This document shows, piece after piece, positions 28,204 through 37,615 of a stretch of 64,000 nucleotides of DNA. The stretch lies in assembly GCF_000293805.1 (NCBI RefSeq), contig NZ_AMBZ01000004.1:455001-519000 (forward strand), written 5' to 3'. The DNA comes from Paenibacillus alvei DSM 29 (lineage in GTDB: Bacteria > Bacillota > Bacilli > Paenibacillales > Paenibacillaceae). The notes below the pieces were generated by a model. The model was not told the DNA's origin and searched no databases. It was given only the letters and a program-made list of their open reading frames with translations. The position numbers and the translations under genes are program-made. How positions within the stretch are numbered: the first letter of the stretch is position 1; each line of letters starts with the position of its first letter.

Positions 28204-30473
28204 ATGCTACAGACAAATCGTTCCGGCAACGGAAATAACAAACGTCAGGTCAATATGACGGGATGGAAGTATAGCGTAGGCGTACGTTTTCTTCTGTTTT
28301 TCTTATTAACATTATTATTTTATTTCAGCTTGGCACCGAGTATTTTGCCGGAGAAGCTGGATATTGAAGTCAATGCGAAGAGTGAAAAGGATATCATCGC
28401 ACCGATTCAAATACCGGACAAGAAGGCAACGCTGAAAGCTCAGGAACAGGCCGCTGAACGTGTACAGCCTATTTACGAGATTATTTCGCTGAAAAATGAG
28501 CGATTAATTGACTCACTGTTCGAGAGAATCGATCAACTTAATGATGATGAGCTGATCTCTTACTCACAAAAGATTAGCCTGTATCGTACAGTCATCCCTG
28601 ATGAGGTTAATAAGTATCTTCGAGAGTTCATGACGACAAGTCGAAATAAAGATACGTATTCGGAAACACTGCTTGACGAAGTGAAAAAACGTATTGACGA
28701 GCAGAAGTACGATATTCCCGAGGAGACGTATCTGAAGATTGCACGCTTGTCCAAAGAAGACGTAGCGCAAATGAAGCCGGTGGCCCGTGAGCTCGTGTCC
28801 AAGTTGATGGCAGATGCAGTTCCAGATGCCTCTGTGCCTCGAGCCAAGGTGCCGGAATACGTCAATGCGAGCTCGCTTGACAAGCGTTCCGCTCGCGAGG
28901 CAGTGCAGGAGCTCGTTCGCCTGTGCATTACGCCAAACAAGTTCTATAATGATGACGCAACGAAGGAAGCGAAGGTTCAGGCGCGGGAAAATACGCCGCC
29001 TATCTTCATTAAGCAGGGCGATATCTTTATTAAAAAAGGTCAGCTTATCTCCCAAGAGACTTATGATTTGCTGAAAGAGAACGATCTCTTGAAATCTGAG
29101 GTTAACTATTGGCCGCAGCTCGGCCTGCTGATTCTGTCGGTCATGCTCTCGCTTTTTTGTTTATGTTCATGCGTCAAACGAGTCACACCCATTTCAAATT
29201 TAACAACACTCAGCTATTAATGCTTGTATTGATTTTTACCATCAATATTATTGCGATTCATATTATCGGCTACGCGCAGACGAAGGAAATTCCTTTTATA
29301 GGCTATGTGGCCCCTACGGCTATGGGGGTTATGCTGATTACCCTGCTTATTGATCTGCCGCTGGCATATCTATGTGCAATCGTATTGAGCTTGATAGCGG
29401 GTATTATATTGAACACAGATAAAAGTACGCTGTTTGATTTCCATTTTGGATTTTTCGCACTCGTTTCGTGCTACGCAGCCATATTCGCTATTCATCGCGC
29501 CAGCCAGCGTTCAACGATATTGAAGGCAGGCATCATGGTATGCATCTTCGGCAGTGTGACTGCTTTAATGCTGTCCATGTTGTACGGTGAACCGATGAAT
29601 CAGGGCAATACGATGCTAGCGGCGGCGTTTGCCTTTGCAAGCGGTCTGCTGACCTCTGTGCTTGTGCTTGGGCTTATGCCATTCTTTGAAGTTACATTTG
29701 GCATATTGTCTGCACTGAAGCTAGTTGAACTGTCCAATCCAAACCATCCACTGCTGCGCAAGCTGTTGACGGAAACGCCCGGAACGTATCATCACAGTGT
29801 AATGGTTGGGAACTTGTCGGAACAGGCTGCTGAGGCGATTGGTGCGAACGGATTGCTGTGCCGTGTTGGGGCCTACTATCATGATATCGGCAAAACAAAG
29901 CGTCCAAGTTACTTTATTGAAAATCAAACAAATATGGACAATCCACATGATCAAATTGATCCTAAGCTTAGTACATCTATTATCGTTGCGCATGCACGCG
30001 ACGGTGCCGAGATGCTGAAGGATTATAAGCTGCCGAAGCCGATACGCGATATTGCGGAGCAGCATCATGGTACAACCTTCTTGAAGTATTTCTACTTCAA
30101 AGCGAAGAAGCAAGCAGAAGAGCAAGGGATAGAACCTGATTTTACAGAAGACGATTTCCGTTATCCTGGGCCAAAAGCGCAGTCGAAGGAAGCGGCCGTC
30201 GTAGGTATCGCGGACTGTGTCGAGGCAGCTGTTCGCTCGTTACGCCACCCGACTGTTGAGCAGATTGAGTCCATGATTCATAAAATTGTGAAGGATCGTA
30301 TGGATGACAATCAATTCAATGAATGTGATTTGACACTTCGAGAACTAGATATTGTTGCACAGTCGCTGAAAGAGACGGTGATGGGAATATTCCATTCCCG
30401 CATCGAATATCCAGACGATTCGAAGCTGAAAAATAAAGGAACGGACGCAAACGAGGAACCAGCAAAATCTTAA
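28204..30473 (+). pseudogene. pgpH: HD family phosphohydrolase PgpH (7TMR-HD, YqfF), frame broken by one missing base
   Basis: PgpH degrades cyclic di-AMP. The first part from ATG 28204 has one TM helix then a 7TMR-HDED extracellular domain (ending NDLLKSEVNYWPQLGLLILSVMLSLF). At the T6 run 29153-29158 the frame changes, and the rest reads to 30473: remaining TM helices, then the HD domain with HHSVMVGNL, YHDIGKTKRPSYF and IVAHARDGAEML. One added T gives 756 residues, within the normal range. All metal-binding HD motifs are intact, which supports a sequence error. It lies between phoH and ybeY as in other Firmicutes. Confidence 0.92.
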
Positions 30474-30539
30474 TCTGCGATATATGATTAAAAAGGAACG
30501 GGCCTATCACCTATAAACTGTGAGTAAGGAGCAACGAAC

Positions 30540-31040
30540 ATGTCGAGTATGAAGCTGGAATGGAATGACGATCAAGACATATACCCGATCGATCCTTCAT
30601 TGATCGAATTGCTGAAGCGCATTTTGCAGGAAGCTGCGGCGATGGAAGGCATTCAAGAGGGGGAAGTCGCGCTAACGTTCGTTGATAATGAGCAAATCCA
30701 CGAGTTGAACCGTGAATATCGAGGAATCGATCGTCCAACGGATGTATTGTCCTTTGCCTTGAACGAATCCGTTGAAGAGGAATTGGATATTCTATACGAA
30801 ATTGAAGATGAGCAAGAATTGGATGAGATGAATGATTTGCTTGGCGACATCATTATCTCTACAGAGCGCGCCAAGGAACAAGCGGAAGAGTATGGCCATT
30901 CCTTGGAGCGTGAGATTGGATTTTTATTTGTGCATGGATTTCTGCATTTACTTGGCTATGATCATCAGGATGAGCCAAGCGAACGAGTAATGATGGACAA
31001 GCAGGAAGCTGTTTTGGAGAAGGTAGGTCTGAGCCGCTAA
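30540..31040 (+). CDS. ybeY: rRNA maturation endoribonuclease YbeY
   Basis: Zinc-dependent single-strand endoribonuclease in 16S rRNA 3' processing and ribosome quality control; 166 residues. The zinc motif H3xH5xH is present in HGFLHLLGYDHQDE near residues 135-148, and the upstream RGIDRPTDVLSFAL is typical. The start ATG follows AAGGAG. Its stop overlaps the dgkA start (TAATG). Confidence 0.95.
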   Translation: MSSMKLEWNDDQDIYPIDPSLIELLKRILQEAAAMEGIQEGEVALTFVDNEQIHELNREYRGIDRPTDVLSFALNESVEEELDILYEIEDEQELDEMNDLLGDIIISTERAKEQAEEYGHSLEREIGFLFVHGFLHLLGYDHQDEPSERVMMDKQEAVLEKVGLSR

Positions 31041-31414
31041 TGAAGCGTCCTTGGAGCGATACATTTCGCGTTGCAATCGCAGGGATCGTCTATGCGATAC
31101 GTACACAGCGCAATATGCGGGTACACGTGGCCATGAGTGGAATTGCACTTATTTTAGGCGGTATCCTGCAAATATCGACCTCGGACTGGCTGTGGCTGGG
31201 ACTAGCAATTACCATCGTCATTTCAGCTGAACTAATGAATACCGCAGTAGAATCTGTCGTCGATCTCGTGATGCCGAAGCTGCATCCATTGGCGAAGGTA
31301 GCCAAAGATACCGCCGCAGGAGCCGTGCTCGTGACGGCGGTATTCGCCGTTATTGTCGGCTGCGTGATTTTCTACGAACCAGGGATAAAGCTGCTTCATA
31401 GGCTCCTGTACTAA
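31040..31414 (+). CDS. dgkA: diacylglycerol kinase family protein (undecaprenol kinase type)
   Basis: Small integral membrane kinase of 124 residues with three TM helices. The conserved active-site stretch is ELMNTAVESVVDLV (about 71-84), preceded by NMRVHVAMSGIAL. In B. subtilis the gene at this place encodes undecaprenol kinase, which feeds the lipid carrier pool, so that substrate is more likely than diacylglycerol. It shares the TAATG junction with ybeY. The cytidine deaminase gene that follows it in B. subtilis is absent; era comes next. Confidence 0.9.
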   Translation: MKRPWSDTFRVAIAGIVYAIRTQRNMRVHVAMSGIALILGGILQISTSDWLWLGLAITIVISAELMNTAVESVVDLVMPKLHPLAKVAKDTAAGAVLVTAVFAVIVGCVIFYEPGIKLLHRLLY

Positions 31415-31432
31415 AGTAATGAAATTAGACTT

Positions 31433-31480
31433 CATAAGCGGCGCTATTGTCGTTACTTGGACGGCGTGGCGCCGTTTATG
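31433..31480 (+). other. strong hairpin between dgkA and era, without T-tract
   Basis: CATAAGCGGCGC (31433-31444) pairs with GCGCCGTTTATG (31469-31480): 12 pairs, one a G-U. The loop is 24 bases. No U-run follows, so it is not a standard terminator. It may be a processing or stability element that sets era expression apart from the upstream operon. Confidence 0.5.
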
Positions 31481-31510
31481 CACATACAGAGACATTTTGG
31501 AGGAAAATAC

Positions 31511-32431
31511 ATGTTTTATAATCAAGATCAATCAAATCGAAATACGTATAAATCAGGCTTTGTTGCGATAGTTGGCCGCCCGAATGTAGGGAAGTCCACT
31601 TTGATGAATCATGTGATTGGGCAAAAAATTGCGATCATGTCGGATAAGCCGCAAACGACTCGCAATAAAATCCATGGCGTCTACACAACCGATCATTCCC
31701 AAATTGTGTTTTTAGACACACCAGGCATCCACAAAAGAAAATCGAAGCTCGGCGATTATATGAATAATGTGGCGCTGAATACCTTGAACGAGGTCGAAGC
31801 AGTGTTGTTCCTCGTTGACGTCTCGGCAGGGCTTGGAGGCGGCGATAAATATGTGATTGAACAATTGAAAAAAGTCCGTACTCCTGTCATACTCGTCATG
31901 AACAAAATTGATCAGGTGCATCCAGAAGCATTGCCACCGTTAATTGCAGAGTACAATGAACTGCATGAATTTGCGGAGATTGTGCCGATTTCGGCATTAA
32001 ACGGCAGCAATGTGAACCGACTGCTTGATGTGCTTGGCGGTTACTTGCCTGAAGGGCCGCAGTATTATCCAGATGACCAAATTACAGACCACCCTGAGCA
32101 ATTCGTTGTGGCCGAGTTGATCCGTGAGAAAATATTGCACCTGACACGTGAGGAGATTCCTCATTCTATTGCCGTAACCATCGAAGATATGCGAGTACAA
32201 GAGAATGGTGTCGTATATATTTCTGCAGTCATATTTGTAGAGCGTGATTCCCAGAAGGGAATCGTCATCGGCAAGCAAGGCGCATTGTTGAAGGAAATTG
32301 GAAAGCTGGCGAGACAAGATATCGAAAATTTACTTGGCTCTAAGACATTTATGGAGCTGTGGGTGAAAGTGAAGAAAGATTGGCGAAATCAGGATCGGAT
32401 TTTACGGGATCTCGGGTTCCGACACGAGTAA
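31511..32431 (+). CDS. era: GTPase Era
   Basis: Era is the essential GTPase that binds the 3' end of 16S rRNA during 30S assembly. From ATG 31511 it is 306 residues; TTGGAGG (31497-31503) is 7 bases upstream, so the longer frame starting at 31457 is not used. G1 is GRPNVGKST (22-30), G3 [18 protein letters not shown]4 NKID and G5 SALNG. The C-terminal KH domain has [24 protein letters not shown]. It lies between dgkA and recO as in most Bacilli. Confidence 0.96.
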   Translation: MFYNQDQSNRNTYKSGFVAIVGRPNVGKSTLMNHVIGQKIAIMSDKPQTTRNKIHGVYTTDHSQIVFLDTPGIHKRKSKLGDYMNNVALNTLNEVEAVLFLVDVSAGLGGGDKYVIEQLKKVRTPVILVMNKIDQVHPEALPPLIAEYNELHEFAEIVPISALNGSNVNRLLDVLGGYLPEGPQYYPDDQITDHPEQFVVAELIREKILHLTREEIPHSIAVTIEDMRVQENGVVYISAVIFVERDSQKGIVIGKQGALLKEIGKLARQDIENLLGSKTFMELWVKVKKDWRNQDRILRDLGFRHE

Positions 32432-32656
32432 GCAACCTATTTACGTTTCATACACTCCAATTTTTGCAATGGATATTCCCCTATAAGCAGTACAACCTAG
32501 AAGATGACGCATAGTCTTACTGGTCTGTATCCGACGTTCATGCTCGAAATGTTTGTTATAGGCACAGCATTTAATATCTGCCTCTGTTGGTGCTTGCGGG
32601 CACCATAGAAGCATGTCATTGATCAAGGTTCTCTTATACGAAAGGGGATTATAACA

Positions 32657-32797
32657 ATGCGTGATTTTTCATGGAATGTTTTTGCGAAGACGGGGGATGT
32701 CGACGCTTACTTGCTATATAAGCAGGCAGGAATGACAGATGAGTTGGAGGAACTTACAGCTGATACGGCGCCAATCGCAGAGCAATCAGAAGATTAA
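32657..32797 (+). CDS. yqzL: YqzL family protein
   Basis: A 46-residue protein starting MRDFSWNVFAKTGDVDAYLLYKQ, close to B. subtilis YqzL, which sits in the same spot between era and recO. The acidic tail (ELEELTADTAPIAEQSED) varies in the family. The ATG at 32657 follows AAAGGGG. No function is known. The 225 bases before it show no other convincing gene. Confidence 0.85.
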   Translation: MRDFSWNVFAKTGDVDAYLLYKQAGMTDELEELTADTAPIAEQSED

Positions 32798-32830
32798 TGA
32801 TTATGCAGTGTCATACATGGGAGGAAGAGA

Positions 32831-33595
32831 GTGTTATATCGGGTAGAGGGGATTGTCATCCGCAGCATGGATTATGGGGAAGGAAATAAGATCATTACAC
32901 TTTGTACGAAATCGTATGGCAAGGTGGGTGTTCTTGTTCGCGGCGCGAAGAAGGTTCGCAGCCGTCATGCTGCGGCAACTCAGCTGTTCACTTATGGAGA
33001 ATATGTATTCTTTCGCGGTATGGGGCATATCGGAACGCTTAATTCTTGCGAAATAATAGAAGCGAACCATTTGCTGCGCGAACAGCTTCATCTGGCAGCC
33101 TACGCCTCCTATGCAGCCGAGCTGATGGATAAGGCACTGCATGATGAAGAGGCTGGAGGGCCGATGTTTGACCAATTCCATGCCTATATGCGGGCAATTG
33201 CAGAAGGCAAGGATGTGCAGGTGACAACTCATTTGTTCGAAATGAAGCTATGGCAGCGAACGGGAGTTGCTCCTCAACTCCATGCATGTGTCGCTTGTGG
33301 TACAGGAGATAGGCTTGCTGCTTTCAGTTGGCGTCTCGGGGGCGCCCTATGTGAGAGTTGTAAGTCAAGAGAGCATGCGAATTATGTAGCTAATTTGCAC
33401 ATGCTTGCATTGCTTCAGCGCTTCGAAATGACAGACTTGCGTCGTCTTGGCAATATAACATTGAAGCCTGAAACGAAATTGCAGCTTCGCGCATGTATGC
33501 GAGGCTATATGGACACCCATGTCGGGGTGCGCTTGAAATCACTTCAGTTCCTTGAGCAGATGGAGAAATATGATTTGGCGCAGCTTGACGAGTAA
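32831..33595 (+). CDS. recO: DNA repair protein RecO
   Basis: RecO loads RecA with RecR and anneals SSB-coated strands. It is 254 residues: an N-terminal OB fold (YRVEGIVIRSMDYGEGNKIITLCTK), a helical middle, and a zinc site with two CxxC pairs, CVACGTGD and CESCKSRE (about 154-182). The start is GTG 32831 after GGGAGGAAG. The promoter of the glycine T-box begins inside its last codons. Confidence 0.94.
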   Translation: MLYRVEGIVIRSMDYGEGNKIITLCTKSYGKVGVLVRGAKKVRSRHAAATQLFTYGEYVFFRGMGHIGTLNSCEIIEANHLLREQLHLAAYASYAAELMDKALHDEEAGGPMFDQFHAYMRAIAEGKDVQVTTHLFEMKLWQRTGVAPQLHACVACGTGDRLAAFSWRLGGALCESCKSREHANYVANLHMLALLQRFEMTDLRRLGNITLKPETKLQLRACMRGYMDTHVGVRLKSLQFLEQMEKYDLAQLDE

Positions 33596-33613
33596 AATCC
33601 AATTCGCTATAAT
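33585..33613 (+). promoter_or_regulatory. SigA promoter for the glyQS T-box leader
   Basis: TTGACG (33585-33590) and TATAAT (33608-33613) are 17 bases apart; the -35 lies within the recO 3' end. Transcription would begin about 33620, just before T-box stem I. Confidence 0.8.
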
Positions 33614-33624
33614 AAATCAAGCTA

Positions 33625-33853
33625 ATTGAATTAAGATTATACCTTGCGTTGAAGAAGAAAGTAGTTCGTAATGTTTGAACGCAGCGATTCAGGGATAGTG
33701 GAAGCCTGGACGGACAAACGAATGAAATGGCGCTTTGGAGCAGGGGCTCATGTGAAAGTGGATCGGAATCTATTCCGATCAAGTAGGGTGGAACCGCGGG
33801 AATTTAACTCTCGTCCCTACGTCTGGCATCAGACGTAGAGGCGGGAGTTTTTT
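33625..33853 (+). promoter_or_regulatory. glycine T-box riboswitch
   Basis: The leader senses uncharged tRNA-Gly and controls glyQS by antitermination. The T-box core TGGAACCGCG is at 33789-33798, next to AGGG and the antiterminator. Stem I shows the conserved distal elements GCAGCGA and AGGGATAGTGGAAGCC near 33681-33706. A GGC triplet at 33729-33731, just before TTTGGAGC, is the likely specifier and matches the downstream glycyl-tRNA synthetase. The terminator is at 33808-33853. Confidence 0.92.
33808..33853 (+). terminator. T-box leader terminator
   Basis: CTACGTCTG pairs with CAGACGTAG around GCAT, extended by CTC..CG with CG.GAG, followed by six T (33848-33853). It is the off-state structure competing with the antiterminator. 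Confidence 0.9.
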
Positions 33854-33904
33854 GCATTCTCCCATACGTCAATGCCGTCAATATGAGGCAAAGGAGTGCT
33901 GACT

Positions 33905-34792
33905 GTGAATTTTCAACAAATGATTTTGACGCTGCAGCAATTTTGGGCCGAACAAAACTGCATCATCGTACAGCCGTATGATGTGGAGAAGGGCGCGGGA
34001 ACTATGAACCCGATGACTTTCCTTCGTTCGATCGGACCAGAACCATGGAATGTAGCTTATGTAGAGCCATCTCGTCGTCCGGCTGACGGCCGTTACGGGG
34101 AGAACCCGAACCGTTTGTACCAGCATCACCAGTTCCAAGTGATTTTGAAGCCCTCTCCAGACAACATTCAAGAGTTGTATTTGGAAAGCTTGAACCGTCT
34201 TGGTATCGATCCGTCAATCCACGATATTCGCTTCGTAGAGGATAACTGGGAGTCGCCAACATTGGGTGCATGGGGCCTTGGATGGGAAGTCTGGCTTGAT
34301 GGTATGGAAATTACGCAATTCACTTATTTCCAACAAGTGGGCGGCATCGACGCACATCCAGTAGCTGTCGAGATTACGTATGGCTTGGAGCGGCTTGCTT
34401 CCTATATTCAAGAAAAAGAAAATGTTTTCGACTTGGAGTGGGTAGAAGGAGTAGCTTATGGCGACGTATTCCATCAGCCTGAATTCGAGCATTCGAAATA
34501 TACATTCGAAGTAAGCGATACGGCGATGCTATTTACGCTGTTCAATATGTACGAGAAAGAAGCAAATCGAGCGATGGATGCCCATTTGGTATTCCCAGCA
34601 TATGATTATGTGCTGAAATGCTCCCATACATTCAACTTGCTGGATGCACGCGGCGCGATTAGTGTAACGGAGCGCACCGGGTACATTACCCGTGTTCGTA
34701 ATCTTGCACGTCATGTGGCCGCAACATACTTGGAAGAACGTGAGAAGCTCGGCTTCCCGCTCTTGAAGAAAGGAGAGGAACAAGATGCCTAG
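33905..34792 (+). CDS. glyQ: glycine--tRNA ligase subunit alpha
   Basis: Alpha subunit of the tetrameric bacterial glycyl-tRNA synthetase, carrying the class II catalytic core. It is 295 residues from GTG 33905, with AAAGGAG 8 bases upstream; the earlier in-frame GTG at 33896 overlaps that site. Typical stretches are [41 protein letters not shown] and [18 protein letters not shown], recognised here in parts. It is under the glycine T-box and overlaps glyS by 8 bases. Confidence 0.97.
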   Translation: MNFQQMILTLQQFWAEQNCIIVQPYDVEKGAGTMNPMTFLRSIGPEPWNVAYVEPSRRPADGRYGENPNRLYQHHQFQVILKPSPDNIQELYLESLNRLGIDPSIHDIRFVEDNWESPTLGAWGLGWEVWLDGMEITQFTYFQQVGGIDAHPVAVEITYGLERLASYIQEKENVFDLEWVEGVAYGDVFHQPEFEHSKYTFEVSDTAMLFTLFNMYEKEANRAMDAHLVFPAYDYVLKCSHTFNLLDARGAISVTERTGYITRVRNLARHVAATYLEEREKLGFPLLKKGEEQDA

Positions 34793-36854
34793 ACATTTGT
34801 TGTTGGAGCTCGGCTTGGAGGAAGTGCCTGCACGTTTCATTCGCAGCGCGATGGAACAGCTGAAGGATCGCACAGAACGCTGGCTGACAGAATCCCGAAT
34901 CACATTCGGAACTGTGTCTGCATATGCAACGCCAAGACGTCTCGCTGTACTCATACAGGATGTAGCTGACAAGCAGACGGATGTACACGAGGAAGTAAAG
35001 GGGCCGGCGAAGAAAATTGCCCTTGACGCCAATGGTGAATGGACGAAGGCAGCTCTCGGATTCGCACGGAGTCAAGGTGTAGAGCCTGAAGCGTTCTTCT
35101 TTAAGGAATTGAACGGAGTCGAGTATATTTACGCAAATAAGAGCAGTCTCGGTACCAATACAGAGGATGTGCTTGTTGAAGGTTTGACTTCCATTATTCA
35201 TGCGATGACCTTCCCGAAAAACATGCGTTGGGGTGCAAAGGAAATGCGCTTCGTACGCCCGATTCGCTGGATGGTTGCTCTGCATGGGGAAGAGATTATT
35301 CCGCTTGAAATTGCAGGCGTCAAAGCAGGCCGTACGTCGCGTGGACATCGTTTCCTCGGAGAAGAGACAGTTATTAACGAGCCGCTTCAATACGTGGAAC
35401 GTCTTCGAGAGCAATCTGTCATCGTGGATGTGGCAGAGCGTGAGGCGAACATTACGGCTCAAATCGAGGAGCTCGCTAAAAGTAAAAATTGGAATATCGC
35501 AATCAAGGATGACTTGCTTGAAGAAGTTCTCTTCCTCGTTGAGTATCCAACTGTATTGTTCGGCGGATTTGACGAGGCATTTCTGAACATTCCTCAAGAA
35601 GTGCTGATTACATCCATGCGCGAGCATCAGCGCTACTTCCCGGTATTGGATACGGAGGGACAGCTTCTTCCCTATTTCGTAACGGTACGCAACGGTGATT
35701 CCAAGGGCTTGGATATCGTTGCAAAAGGGAACGAGAAAGTTCTTCGTGCGCGTCTCTCTGACGCCAAGTTCTTCTATGAAGAAGATCAAAAACTGAATAT
35801 TATTGATTGCGTGCATAAGCTCGATTCGATCGTGTTCCACGAGGAGCTTGGCTCGATCGGTGATAAGGTTCGCCGCATACATGCTATTGCTGATGCATTG
35901 GCACTGGCTGTCCAGACAGATCGTGAGACAGCACTGTGGGTCAGCCGGGCTGCGGACATTTGCAAGTTCGACCTTGTTACGCAAATGGTATATGAGTTCC
36001 CAGAACTGCAAGGGGTTATGGGTGAAGATTACGCCCGAAAGGCAGGCGAACCGGAAGCAGTAGCGCAGGCGATTAATGAGCACTATAAGCCTAGATTCGC
36101 AGGCGACCCAGCTCCTGTTTCACTTGTTGGCTCTATTATAAGTATGGCTGACAAAATGGATACGTTGGCAGGCTGCTTCGGAATCGGCATTATTCCGACT
36201 GGCTCGCAGGATCCATATGGCTTGCGCAGACAGGCGACAGGTATTGTGCAAATTTTGTTAGAACGCAATCTGCCGCTGACACTGCATACCATCTTCAACA
36301 TTACGCTTGATGTATATGCGCAAGCAGGATTGTTGAAACGCGAACGTGAGGAAGTTCGTAAAGAATTGTATGAGTTCTTCGGCTTGCGCGTCAAAAATGT
36401 ACTGTCTGAGTCTGTTCGCTACGACGTGGTTGATGCAGTGATGGCATCTGGATATGACGATGTCAAACTGACAGTCGCTCGCGGGGAAGCTCTTATGCGC
36501 GCTGTACAGGCAGATGAATTCAAGCTGACAGTTGAATCCTTTAACCGGGTAAGCAATTTGGCTGCTAAGGCGGTCAGCAATGATATCCATCCTGAATTGT
36601 TCGAGCAGGATGCGGAGCGCAAGCTCTATGAGCGTTGGATGTACGTACATGAAGCTTATGCAGCTGCAAGCGGAAATCCGGCTGAGGCAATCGAAGTTTT
36701 GTCTCAACTGAAAGATGAAGTTCACTCGTTCTTCGAACAGGTCATGGTTATGGCTGAGAACGAAGCAGTACGGGCAAATCGTTTGGCGCTGCTTGCGAAT
36801 ATAGCAAATGACATTCAACGTTTTGCTGATTTCTCAAAGTTAGTTTGGGCTTAA
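34785..36854 (+). CDS. glyS: glycine--tRNA ligase subunit beta
   Basis: Beta subunit, binding tRNA-Gly, 689 residues, normal length. It begins [19 protein letters not shown] and has [22 protein letters not shown], an HD-like region around [17 protein letters not shown], and [22 protein letters not shown]. The C-terminus holds the DALR-type anticodon-binding domain. ATG 34785 lies inside the end of glyQ after AAAGGAGAGG. The B. subtilis order would give yqfL (ppsR) next; it is absent here. Confidence 0.97.
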   Translation: MPRHLLLELGLEEVPARFIRSAMEQLKDRTERWLTESRITFGTVSAYATPRRLAVLIQDVADKQTDVHEEVKGPAKKIALDANGEWTKAALGFARSQGVEPEAFFFKELNGVEYIYANKSSLGTNTEDVLVEGLTSIIHAMTFPKNMRWGAKEMRFVRPIRWMVALHGEEIIPLEIAGVKAGRTSRGHRFLGEETVINEPLQYVERLREQSVIVDVAEREANITAQIEELAKSKNWNIAIKDDLLEEVLFLVEYPTVLFGGFDEAFLNIPQEVLITSMREHQRYFPVLDTEGQLLPYFVTVRNGDSKGLDIVAKGNEKVLRARLSDAKFFYEEDQKLNIIDCVHKLDSIVFHEELGSIGDKVRRIHAIADALALAVQTDRETALWVSRAADICKFDLVTQMVYEFPELQGVMGEDYARKAGEPEAVAQAINEHYKPRFAGDPAPVSLVGSIISMADKMDTLAGCFGIGIIPTGSQDPYGLRRQATGIVQILLERNLPLTLHTIFNITLDVYAQAGLLKREREEVRKELYEFFGLRVKNVLSESVRYDVVDAVMASGYDDVKLTVARGEALMRAVQADEFKLTVESFNRVSNLAAKAVSNDIHPELFEQDAERKLYERWMYVHEAYAAASGNPAEAIEVLSQLKDEVHSFFEQVMVMAENEAVRANRLALLANIANDIQRFADFSKLVWA

Positions 36855-36903
36855 GTAGAAGGTTGACTGTGATTGTAGGAAGACAGTAAAGGGTAGTAAA
36901 GGT

Positions 36904-36957
36904 GGAACATGAAGAAGGGATTCTTCGGATTCTCTTCGACATGTTCCTTCGTTATTT
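36904..36957 (+). terminator. possible terminator after glyQS
   Basis: GGAACATG (36904-36911) pairs with CATGTTCC (36940-36947), with partial pairing inside (AAGA.G with CTCTT). TTCGTTATTTT follows, a weak T-tract. It occupies the 230-base gap before yqxD, which otherwise holds no gene I can see. Confidence 0.55.
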
Positions 36958-37096
36958 TCATCGATTCGACAAAAACTGAGTTAAAGTAGAGGAAATCCGG
37001 ATTTCGAAGCAGGAATTTTAAACGTTACAGCGTATATAATATAAACGGTGAAACGATTAAAGTAAGTTCCGACGCTTTACGAAAATGGTGAGATTA

Positions 37097-37576
37097 TTGT
37101 CTTCTAAACTTCGAATCGTAGTAGACGCCGATGCTTGTCCTGTAAAAAATGAAATAGTTGCCGCAGCTATCGAAATGGATGCCGGAGTTCTGTTTGTAGC
37201 TTCCTATGCTGCATTTGCTCCAGACTGGCAGCTTATGAATTATGATATTCGTACCGTTTTTGTGGATCAAGCGTTTCAAGCGGCGGACATTTATATTGCC
37301 AACACAGCGCGGTCAGGCGACGTAGTGGTAACAGGCGACTACGGTTTGGCCGCGCTCTGTTTGCCAAGAGGCGCTTATGTGCTTACGCCGCGAGGCAGCG
37401 AGCTGACAAGCGACAATGTAGATGAGTACCTGACAAGGCGACACATCTCGAGCAAAGCAAGAAGAGCAGGTTTACGGACGAAAGGCCCGCGAGCAATGAG
37501 TGAAGAGGATCGCGAAATTTTCCAACATAAACTGACAAAACTTTTGCTTCGTGAGCAGGAGAAAATGCGCCCATAG
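37097..37576 (+). CDS. YaiI/YqxD family protein (DUF188)
   Basis: A PIN-like, probably nuclease-fold DUF188 protein of about 159 residues. Typical motifs are VVDADACPVKNEI near the N-terminus, DQAFQAADIYIANTARSGDVVVTGDYGLAALCL, and RAMSEEDREIFQHKLTKLL. I favour TTG 37097, which has GGTGAG shortly upstream and gives the usual family N-terminus; ATG 37085, in frame and four codons earlier, lacks a ribosome site. It sits before dnaG as in B. subtilis (yqxD). Biochemical function unknown. Confidence 0.88.
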   Translation: MSSKLRIVVDADACPVKNEIVAAAIEMDAGVLFVASYAAFAPDWQLMNYDIRTVFVDQAFQAADIYIANTARSGDVVVTGDYGLAALCLPRGAYVLTPRGSELTSDNVDEYLTRRHISSKARRAGLRTKGPRAMSEEDREIFQHKLTKLLLREQEKMRP

Positions 37577-37615
37577 CGAATTAGTAATACGTGTTCAGAT
37601 GAAGGTGATTGAGCG

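Noticed and set aside
32441-32626. Minus-strand 61-codon ORF between era and yqzL with several Cys and His
   Set aside because: No ribosome site before its TTG or ATG, no family I recognise, and it lies in an ordinary intergenic gap.
34686-36083. 465-codon minus-strand ORF opposite glyS
   Set aside because: Shadow of glyS: no ribosome site, no domain, and the plus strand is clearly coding.
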